In this document: one piece after another, positions 50,101 to 62,100 of the stretch
Position numbering within the stretch: position 1 is the first letter of the stretch
Layout of the letters: each line of letters begins with the position of its first letter
Origin: Leptidea sinapis
Taxonomy: Eukaryota > Arthropoda > Insecta > Lepidoptera > Pieridae
Direction: 5' to 3'
Length of the DNA stretch: 64,000 nucleotides
NCBI RefSeq assembly: GCF_905404315.1
Contig: NC_066277.1
Coordinates: 14,159,501-14,223,500 of the forward strand
Made by a program: the position numbers and the translations under genes
The notes under the pieces: model-generated
What the model saw: only the letters and a program-made list of their open reading frames with translations
Told to the model about the DNA's origin: nothing
Databases searched by the model: none

Positions 50101-53100
50101 ATATTTCGTCCTCGAAAACATCTAGGTTAATGAGACATGGATTAAAAACTCTTCATTTGAAAATGTTTCAGACTGAATAATTGAAATCTATCACCTAACT
50201 GGAATTACATTTATTGTTGAAATTACCTTCATATATAAAATAGTTTAAAGGTAAAAGACAAGGTTGGGAATTTTCACAATTGAATTTTTGGGACGTCCAC
50301 GGGAGCGTCTTGTAAATGCATAGCCATTATCTGCTATCCCTATTAATGCGTATGCGATTTTTTTGTTAGGGCCACAAACAATGGCGGCCGTGGTGTAATA
50401 CTATTTAATTTAAATTCTAATTGTTTATACGTAATTGACTGATTTGGTGTGAATTCAGTTATTATTAAAATACGGGACGTTGTTGTCTATTATGTTGTAC
50501 AAATCGTCCAGAAGAAGACATGGAAACATCGCACACGTCACAGACTATTGCTATCTCATTTACATACGCTGACAGCGAATCTAGTGTTCATCTTCTGTCT
50601 ATGGTGCTAGTGTTGTGGCGCCTCTTAACAATTAGCAATTACAACGGAGCACGATCGTGTGGAGGGCTTATTCGCTTCTAGTATCCGTTTATCGTCTAAA
50701 CTCGTCGCGGCGATCGGTGACTTGTCAGTTTTTTCGGGCAAGCATCAAAGGGAGTTCGCGTGTGTCCACACGATCATTCATTCACTTGAGGACACTGGAC
50801 AGTGAGAGAAGCCGTACGTACTTCGCCTCGTCGCGGTGTTCTTTTGTTTTCCATTTATTTACACAGCGCGAGTACTATAAAATGACTATTGGGTGGTGAA
50901 ATGGAGAAAAATTTAAATTCATAGAAATTTATCAGAACTATCAAATTTATTTATCTTGAAGGACTGCCGCTAAATAAATGATCACGGACGATGAAGGCGT
51001 TACTACTTCCCTCTACCCAACGAACTGACTGTACGTACGTCGGCTGTGGACGCGACGATATTTTTCGTTAAACACTTTTTGAAGGGTGAAATCTCCTGAG
51101 TGAGTGAAATGCAGTATATCTATATATATATATGCAGTATAAATGTAGCTATACTTTGTATTATATACCTTGTATATCTTCTTGGAAAGTTCAATGTGTA
51201 TACAGGATATAATTTACAAAAAAAAATACCCACTTAATTCACTACTGTCTTTTAAAATACTATGTTACTTAATAAGAGTTACTAGTTTTTGGCCATTCTT
51301 TCGATTGGCATCATAAGAGTAGGGGTGTTTTTTTTTACATTTAAGTCGGTTCGATTCCCAGACGAGACAAGTAATTTTTAGAAAATCTTTGAATGCCGAA
51401 TTACTAACTTTTAAAAATAACATGAAGTCTTCTTTCAGTAAAATAGCCTATCTTCGATATTTAAGGTACTTTCACTTCATGTCCCATAACTTTGGGACAC
51501 AGCATACAACTGTGCATTGTTGAAATTGTGTTTTTGTTTGATTAATATATTATTAAAATTAACCTTCCTAAATCGGCAAGTGCCCCCGCGCCGCGGTATA
51601 CCTTAGATCGGCGCGCAACGGTCTGTCAATGCGTATTATTTTACGTGCATTTATAGATTGCTGATAATTACGATGATTTGAGTGAATGTATAAGAAAGCT
51701 ATTAAAACAAGCTACAAGACCATGCAAACTAAACCATCCTATAAACAAAATGCGGTAAGAACTTGGTCAGGGCGTAGTGTGCCGTACGGCACTTCCGATT
51801 TTTGTGTCTCTGCAAAATCTAGTGACTTATCGCACTTCCCGATTTTGGAAGAGTTTTAAACATAAATTGAAATTAATAATTAATTGTTTGTTAACACTGT
51901 GAAATTTAAAATTTTAATACTAAGAGTTCTAAGGTTTCACTTCTATCGGCAGTTTCTACAACAAACAATTTGTTTTCTTTTATTTTAATTTACACGAGTT
52001 AGTCGTAACGTTTGAATAATTTCGATTCATCACATTACATACATTGTGTAAGATAAAATGGTGACAGATGCGTATCCAATTTAAAATTTTTTTATGGAAT
52101 AAGAGGACAAACGAGCGTACGGGTCACCTGGTGTTAAGTGATCACCGCCGCCCACATTCTCTTGCAACACCAGAGGAATCACAAGAGCGTTGCCGGCCTT
52201 TAAGGAAGGTGTACGCGCTTTATCTGAAGGTACCCATGTCGTATCGTCCCGGAAACACCGCACAAGGAAGCTCATTCCACAGCTTAGTAGTACGAGGAAG
52301 AAAGCTCCTTGAAAACCGCACTGTGGATGACCGCCACACATCCAGATGGTGGGGATGATATCCTAATTTGTGGCGTGTCGTGCGAAGGTGGAATTGATTA
52401 CTCACTGTTTACGACCTGTCAATAAAAAACGGTTGCAGTAACAATGTATTCGCTATTCAACAACTTTCTTCAGCTATGTCAGCGCCGCACATTAACAGAC
52501 TGTGTAACTTTAAAGAAAATATGTACTGGTGAGCTGACATGTTCTGAGCTCCTCAGTCTCGTAGGCTTTCACGTCCCTCCCAGGTCTCTCCGCACATGCA
52601 TTACTTTTGAGCTATCGTCACCAAGAACTAACATTGGGTTTCGCGCGCCATTACACAGAATGTGTAAATCTTACAACAATAGTTTGCTTGACATCGACAT
52701 ATTTTCGTGCTCCCCTGCTGTGTTCAGACACAGTTTAGAATTAAAATTAAAATCGTTCTTATCATTGCCCCAAGTTTAATTAATTTCATTTGTCTACATC
52801 TTTTGTATCAATGCGCATAATCAAATTAGTTACTTCTGTGAATGTTTGCGTTTCTGACTGTATACCATTGATTTTTCTTTTTGTTATTATTGTATTTGTG
52901 AAACATGTGTTAGGACGCATCTATATTTATATTTTTTATCTCTTTCCTATACTGTTCAGTTCTTGGGATGTGTTTGTTATGTTACCTTGTAATAATAAAT
53001 AAATAATAAATAAATAAATATTCATTTTGCTGTATGTGCTTCAAGTAGGGTAGGGTCTAGGGACGTACGTAAGCAGTAGGATATTTTTTTTTTATATAAG

Positions 53101-56100
53101 ACGGGGCTAACGGGCAAGAGGCTCACAAAATTGGGAGAGGTGAGGCAACCGCCAATGGACATCCGCAACAAAAGGTGCAAAGAAATGCGTTGCCGGCCTT
53201 TAAGGTAGGTAAGTGAGTATGCTTTTATATATATAGTATACTATCAACAGATAGAGATAAATTACTACCTTCGACTGTCAGTAATTAGCTGTCAATAATC
53301 TGAAGCTGTCCCAATTGAATGAACGCGTGAATTGCAATTTCCATATTACAAACTTCTATCGCTGGTAAGCTATACGTCGTCCCATTGACAGACAGCGTGT
53401 ACGGATAAGGTGAGTTACCGTCGAATGAGTTACAGAATAGAATAATATAATCAACGATAGTTACGATTTTTATCTTAAGTAAGAGATAGACTGAATATTG
53501 GGAACGGCCGTAAGTCGTATCTGTTCGGGATAACCGCAGCCGATAGTTGTTTCCACAAAATTAATACCATGTTACGGAATCCATTGTATTCATGACCAGT
53601 GGGAGGCTCCTTTGCACAGGATGCCGGCTAGATTATGGGTACTACAACGGCGCCTATTTCTGCCGTGAAGCAATAATGTGTAAGCATTACTCCGTTTCGG
53701 TCTGAAGGGCGTCGTAGCTAGTGAAATTACTGGGTAAATGAGACATAACATCTTATGTCTCAAGGTGACGAGCGCAATTGTAGTGCCGCTCAAAATTTTT
53801 GAGTTTTTCAAGAATCCTGAGCGAAACTGCATTGTAATGGACAGGGCGTATCAATTACCATCAGCTGAACGTCTTGCTCGTCTCGTCCCTTATTATCATT
53901 AAAAAAAAACGATTCCAACTTACACTTGTCTGGTTTTAAGCGTACTTAGTTTTTATCTGCACGAGTACTTGTTAAGATTAGAACTTAGGATTATTTTTTG
54001 AAGAGCGTCCACACTGATAAAGTTCTCTTCGGGGGTATAGATAAGAATATATTAAATTACACAATAACACAATAATGATATCTGCATTGTAGTCTAGAGC
54101 TAAACGGAATATCAAATATATTTGTACAACATCTGTGTGATAAATGGTTTATAAGAAGTGTCAATGTGTATTGAATGCGTGTCTATATTTACATCAGCAA
54201 ATCTAATAATAAAACCACGGCGTTCACGTGGTGGTAACTTTTTGTCACGTTGGCTTGTTCCGTGTGAAATATTATGTGTGTTAAGGCCCTTACACACCAC
54301 AGTCACAATAACTAACCTCTAGTCTCTACTGGACTGGCGGCTGTCTATGCGCTTTTGTGCCTGTTTGATATTCGCCATTTTGGCGCTGTTGGCCATATAG
54401 CGAGAGTCTGCGGTACTAAAACTAGTGATGACAACCTCAGCTAAACAAACATCGATAGGAAAACTATTTAAAAAAATGTGTTCTTTATTACGTTGTTTCC
54501 TGAAGTATAAATGACACGCAAAATGACAGAAATAAATTCGAAATGAAATTCGAAACAAGGCTTAACTTGATAAATATTATGGGGACTCAGCACCAACATT
54601 TTCCAAGGTAAAGAAGTGTTTTACTGAATTACGAAGTGGCCGAACAAGCACGGAAGATGCCGAACGTTCTGGACGCCCAATGGAGGTCTCTACATCCGAA
54701 ACAATTGAAATAATTCACGATATGGTTTTAGCCGATCGGAAATTGAAAGTGAGAGAGATTGTGGAAGCCATAGGTATCTCACAGGGCTCAGTGGTTTCAA
54801 TTTTGAATGATCATTTGGGTATGAGAAAGCTTTCCGCAAGATGAGTGCCGCGCTTGCTCACAATCGACCACAAACGCAACCGTGTGACAATTTCGCAGGA
54901 ATGTTTGGCGATGTTCAACCACAAAACGGACGAGGTTTTACGCCGTTTCGTAACAGTGGACGAAACGGGATCCACCACAACACACCGGAGACCAAACAGC
55001 AGTCGAAACAGTGGGTTTCTCGGGGTGAATCGGCGCCAAAGAAGGCAAAGGTGGGTTTGTCAGCCAATACAGTCATGGCGACTGTTTTTTTTGGGATGCA
55101 CGCGGTATAATTCACATTGACTACCTTCAAAAGGGGAAAACAATCAATGGCGAATATTAAGCCAACTTATTGGGTCGATTCAATGAGGAATTGCGAAAAA
55201 AACGACCACATTTGGCCAAGAAAAAAGTTCTTTTCCACCAGGACAATGCAAGGGTGCACACATGTGCAGTTTCCATGGCTAAAATCCATGAATTGGGCTA
55301 CGAATTGCTCTCTCATCCGCCCAATTCTCCAGATTCAGCTCCGAGCAGTTGTTCCCAAACTTGAAGAAATGGCTCGGCGGAAAGAGATTTGACTCCAACG
55401 ACGAAATCATCTCACAAACAAATGCCTATTTTGATGACCTCGACAAATCATATTTTTCGGAAGGGATAAAAAATTGGAGAAACGTTGAACTAAGTGTATA
55501 GAAGTCAAAGGAGGCTATGTTGAAAAATAAAATAACTTTTTATCTAAAAACCTGTGTTTCATTCAAAAAGTCACGGACTTATTGACCCGCCCTCGTATAA
55601 TATACAAACATTTCGTTAGTTAATACTTATTACTTATTAATGTTTATTTGCTGTTACCATACGGATTTTTGATTGAATTATGCGTTCATGTACCTGTACT
55701 ATGTAGCTGGCTGTTACATGGACACTAAAGAAGGCGGAGATCGGATTGATGCCTTTGAGATGTGGTGCTGGAAGATGCTTCAAATCCCTAGGACAGCACC
55801 AACCAATCAATCCTTCACACTCTAGGCGTAAAAACCAGACTCTCATCCATCTGCATCCGTAGAATCTTAGAGTTCTTTGGACATATCGCCAGAAAAGATG
55901 GGCATTACCTCGACCACAACTGATTGTTACTGGGAAGGTAGAAGGACGAAGCCCCAGAGGTCGCAGACCTATATGGTGTTCTGACCAAATCCGCACATCT
56001 CTTCTTTTTTTGCGCTCTTTTCAATAAAAATATACAATATTGTACAGTCATTTCTATCGCTATAAAATAATCACAATCTAGTCCCAGGCTGTCCGATCAT

Positions 56101-59100
56101 TTAGATATTCAGCAGTGGAGTAATAGAGCCATTTTTTTATAAAACATTTAAATTTATTTATAGAGAATGCCTCAACAGTGGCTGGGACTTTATTATAGAA
56201 GTGTATACATTTACCCTTAAAGCTATTATGTATCTTATGAAGAAATCACGACCCTCAGCAATGAGAAATACGACGCGAGGAGGAGAAGTACCTGTACTAT
56301 TACATTGTCGCTTTTAACCCCCTTATTCATAATGGTCCGCTAACTTTAAACAGCCGCTAAGAGTGTTTTTTCTCATTCTGACTTAGGTCAATAGAAGAAG
56401 ACAGCGTGAGAATTAGCAATGCTTTAAGTTAGAAGACTATTATGATGAATAAGGGGGTTAGTATTTACGGCAATATTCTATGTATTACATCGTTGTCTGA
56501 CAGTCATAGTACAGGCTCCACCTTGCTTTATTTGGAGCTACATAATTTGTGTGAAGTGCGTCAACAATTATTATAATTCGCGGCTACTGTTAAATAACCA
56601 AAAATGGCGTGATACATACATAATATTTACCAGTGGGCTTACCCGGCTCCTTTGCACAGGATGCCGGCTAGATTATGGGTACCACAACGGCGCCTATTTC
56701 TGCCGTGAAGCAGTAATGTGTTAGCATAATTGTGTTTCGATCTGAAGGGCGCCGTAGCTAGTGCAACTACTGGGCAAACGAGACTTAACATCTTATGTCT
56801 CAAAGAGACGAGCGCAATTGTGGTGCCGATCACAATTATTGAGATTTTCAAGAATCCTGAGAACTACATTGTAATGGGCAGAACGTATCAATTACCATCA
56901 GATAAACGTCCTGTTCCATCCAACGTCCTGCTCGTCTCATCCCTTATTGTCATAAAAAAAAAATGATAATAAAGGAAACAGGGTATAAAGATGAGATTGA
57001 GCCACCTGCATCGTTTCTGGATACGATTCTAATAATAAAACATGATAATAACTGTTTGACTAATAAATATAACGGCGGAAGAGGGTCACCGTCCTTAGCA
57101 GGGTCCATAGTCCTAGACTCCTAGCAGTGGGCGTCGATGGGTAAAGTCAGTGCACGGAACAAACTTATTCACACAATCAAATTATAATGTAGAATCACTT
57201 TAAATAAACACACTATGGGATATATGGAACGCGCGATGGTTCAAGTTCGACCGCTCTGGCCGACCGCTGCACACGAAGTCAAGTGCGCTCCTCTCGGCCG
57301 GGGGAACGTTGACTCCATCGAACGCCAACAGATGGCGCTGGCGTTCCGTGTTACGACAATATATATACTATACTAGCTGACCCGGCAAACGTTGTTTTGC
57401 CATATAAAGTATAATTCACGCGATAGTTTTATAAGTAATAAAATATTTCCTATATTATAGCCTGTACATCATTTTGTTCTATTGTCAATAGTTTCTGCAG
57501 CGCACGCAAAAATAGGTTTTCGATTTTACACCTTGTGTTACAAAATAGCAATTTTATTACGGATCCCTAATTTTGAAAAAAAACATAGCCTATAGCCTTC
57601 CTCGATAAATGGACTACCCAACACTGAAAGAATCATTCAAATCGGACCAGTAGTACCAGAGATTAGCGCGTTCAAACAAACAAACAAACAAACAAACACT
57701 GCAGCTTTATAATATTAGTATAGATAAACAATGTGTTTTTCTTCCTATGATGAACAGTGTACAAAATCTTACCTCAATAGTATTTATATGAAATACTTAT
57801 TTTATTAAGACACGACTTTGAAAATATAATGATAGTTGTTAAGTATTTTTGGCAAGCTTTCTCGTATATGGTGATTGCCCCGACTGCTAAACTGAAGTAT
57901 TGGGGTGTCGGCGTACACCCGCCTGGGACTATTAATATACTTGTGTGATGCACATTTTTGTTCTGTGCATCATTGTAAGCCTTCTTTTATCAGCTGTATC
58001 CTTACTTTTCGTACAGGCTCTGTTTATTTTGATATCAGATAGTACTACTAACACCCCTACTTGATTATGGCAGTTTCTATTTTATGTCAAGATATTACGT
58101 AATAGCTTATTACTAACATTTCTATATGATTTTTAGGTTATCTTGACGTTCATATTTTGTCGTATTTCTCAGTATTCCGGTTAGTAATAAATCAATTTAT
58201 GTTTCAATACTATAAACCACATTTCGAGGTGGGCCTAAACGTCGAACAAAAAAAAATGTCTCCTTTGGTTTGTGAAACCCATTGTGACTCGAATCCCACT
58301 TAGCCTGTTGAACAATAACAGAACAACTAGACAATGTGGAGTACCGCACAGACCTTGTATCTAATACATAAAGTGTTAACTTTTCTGCCGTGCATTATAA
58401 TCTGAATAACACTTTGTAAGGGCGGCCATACACGAGCGATCTAAAGCAGTATGATTCATGAACAATGAACAACCAGTGGGAGGCTCCTGTGCACAGGATG
58501 CCGGCTAGATTATGGGTGCCACAACGGCGCCTATTTCTGCCCTGAAGCAGTAATGTGTAAGCATTACTTCGGTCCCAAGGGCGCTGTAGCTAGTGAAATT
58601 ACTGGGGAAATGAAACTTGAAATGTCTATATTCTCAAGGTGACGAGCGCAGTTGTAGTGCCGCTCAGAATTTTTGGGTATTACAAGAATCCTGAGCGGCA
58701 CTGCATTGAGGTGGGCGGGGCGTATCAATTACCATCAGCTGAACGTCCTGTCCCGTCATAAAAATCGCATGACTCCGATACGTCACCAAACTAGCCTGAC
58801 TAGTATAAAGTTGAATCCACTTGAATATATCACATACGAGGGTCACACAAAATAGACGAATTAATCACCATGCCTCAATTTTTGATCATAAAACCGTTGT
58901 CACACCCCAAGTGGTAAAACAAATTAATAAATAAATATGCATTTTTTCATAATTAGAGATTTAAAACATAATATGAATAGCTTACCCGATAGACATTGTT
59001 CTGTACATAATAAATAAAATACAGATTTTAATAAATTTGTCAATAATATATCACATTACATGATAACATCAAGAATTATTTTGTAAAATAATATGGAAAT

Positions 59101-62100
59101 AAATATAATTATGGGTCCCAAATCGAAATAAAAACTATCCTATGTCTCAAGTTGGACCAAACTGCACTAAACGAAGTAATTAATACTAAATAAGATCCGG
59201 TTATAAGTTTAGGAGTTCACTGGAAACAAACATCAGGACACGAGATTTATATATATACTAGACCCGACAGACGTTGTTCTGTGCATAATAAAAAAATACA
59301 GATTTTTTATATGTAGGTATTTGTCAATAATATTTCATAACACCAAGAATTATTTTGTAAAATATGCTTCCTGTCAATGACGTTCTATATTTGCTAATCA
59401 TTGAAACTAAAATGCCGTGTTTCGCAGTAAAACTTTGTAAAAATAATACTACAAGAAATAAGAAAGACACTGGCATCACATATCATCAGTAAGTATTTTG
59501 TATTTTATTAATTTCAATCAAAAATAACACGAAGCGTATGTTACAAAATTTGAAAGATGCCATTGAGTGTCAAGATGCCACGCACACAAGCAACAAGCGC
59601 AAAGCTATTGTTCTTAGGTAGTGCGGTATCTAGTTGAAGCGCAGCGGAGACCAATCCTTTAAGTATTTAAGTAAGAACAAACAAAATCTTTCAATCAAGC
59701 CCCAAACCCTACATATGATGATATACTAGAGAATTTTAGGTCTTTAATAGACCAAAAAAATTCTCCACTTTGGCATAATATCTCATACCTGACTGACTGG
59801 CTGACTCAAAGTTACCATTTAATTTCATTAAAACTTAGGTAAATTAAAATTGCCTTACTGGCAGCATCATCCAGAACTAGCTGATACCCGCGACTTCGTC
59901 CGCGTTCACTCATTACTAAGCACGTAATGCTTATAAAAATCGTTGTTTCTTAAAACTTTATTCACTTTATAGTAACTTAAGATATCGCAATATTTTTTTA
60001 AATAATGGCCACAAGTCTTAGGAATAAAACTTAGACGACTAGACATGCTATTCCCATAGACATTCTAACCCTTTCTAACACTTTTAAACAACATTAATAA
60101 TTATTCGTATTGTATAAAAATAAGGTCCAAACAAAAACATCGCATATAGTTTCTAAATTACAATATCAATAAAGTAGATTTATCTAAAAACTCATTTTTC
60201 AGTACTTAAGGCGACACTAAATGCTAGCGACCTTGAGCGATAAGATTTCACGGCTGCCGGCCCGCGATCTATGTAACAAAGCCAACATTTTCAAAATTCT
60301 TGCGTGGAAATCGTAATATTTTAACAGGCGCAAACAGTTTATATGCTTACAATTCTCATCATTGATTACTAATCTTAATAAATGTACCTGCACAAAAAAG
60401 TACAAGCTATATAAATACCTTTTCTGAGAATAGTACTAAACAAATGCGTCATGCCGAGAAAAAACTTGTTTAACTTCAATGAAAAGTGGTAGTTCAAAAT
60501 AGCTCTGGAGTGTTAACTTATAACCAACAGCAAACATTAGAAACCTACAAATAAGCCTTAAGGGTATGTGTTATATGATAAAATAGTGTTCATAGCTCCA
60601 AATGGTGTAATTTTACTAATAAACTTGTCTAAAAATGCCTTGTGTGCGTGTTTTCTGCTTACCCTTCGCCTTAAGCTAGACATCATTCAGTTTTGCTACT
60701 CTGAATGTTTCGCAACATTCTTATAACCCCTCCAAATTACACTTAGCAATGTTTAACAAATGAATTATATGACACAGAATTACTGTACACGAAGTATATA
60801 AAAAATGGACGGTGCGTTTTTAATGGTGTGTTGTAAGTTTATCATACTTATAGTTTCTGAGTTTTTAAATAAACAAAAAGATCTCTTCGGTAAATAGTAA
60901 ATAAGATGAAATAACTCAATTAACGGGTGTGCTCAAATGAGTCAATAAACAACAATATTACTACAAAATATAAAAAAATAAAGTTCTCCGCCGCGTCTGT
61001 CTGTTCGCGATAAACTCAAAAAGTACTGCAGCGATTTTCACGTTCCAATGGATAGCAATGGTTCTCGAGGAAGGTTTAGTATATAATTTGTTAGGTTTTT
61101 GAATACATATTTGCATAATATTGACACACTTTTCACACAAATTATCCTGCCCCAAGTTAAGCATATATAGCCTGTGTTATGGGTTACAAGATAATGATAT
61201 ATTTAATACAATATACATACATAAATTCATATAAACATACATTTAAGCATCCATGACTCGGAAACAAACATCCATATTCATCATTATATAAATGTAAATA
61301 TTATTCATCATCATATAAATGCTTGCACCTACCGGGATTCGAACCCGGGACCTCTAGCTTAGTAGGTAGGATCACTAACCACTCGGCTATACAGGTAGTC
61401 AAATTGTATACATTAACGATATTTGTTGGAAGTGTCGGAAAAAATAAGTCGTCTGGGAGTTTTCAATGAAAACGCTGTCTAAGCCCTTTGAGATGTAACA
61501 AAATAATGTATGATGGAATTGTGTATCATAAGGACTATACATACACATCAGCGTTAGTGTATGGGTACGTTTTCCCGAAATTTTAATAAGAATATTGGTA
61601 GCGGACACGAATTTCCAGCGTAGAGTTCTGGACTCGAGTCAACTCAAAAACTGGAGTACTTGGCTCGAACCGCGGATTCGAGTCATAAATCGAATACCTT
61701 ATAAATCGACTCGAGTTGCTTCTAAATCGTTACTATAAATATTTCTTTTGAATCTACTAAATGTTCGGAAAACAAAAGCTCTTGAGAAGAACATACAAGA
61801 AAATTTATTGAAATATGCGTTACTTTGCGGAAATCCATAATTATATAAATAATTTAAGTTTTCTTTAGTGTTAATTCCGCCTATATTTGTTTTTAAGCAA
61901 TTCGACACGTGTTTCGCCTGTACACGAGGCATCCTCAGGACGTGTTGTATCGCCAAAATCTGGCACGAGACTCTTCTTGCTTTTGAGTCTCCGAAAATAT
62001 TGGCGGAATAAACACTAAAGAAAACTTAAATCACTTGTACATACAAGAAACTCAACAGCCACTCTTTGCAATTACATTTCTTTTCAATTTACAGAAAAAA

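Noticed and set aside
50640..50900. Promoter and untranslated first exon of an unseen plus-strand gene
   Set aside because: There is only an initiator-like and a donor-like motif, and no coding sequence or conserved element to support it.
61325..61400. tRNA gene with perfect B box
   Set aside because: The acceptor arms do not pair and the sequence continues into a dispersed body also present at 43.3 kb.
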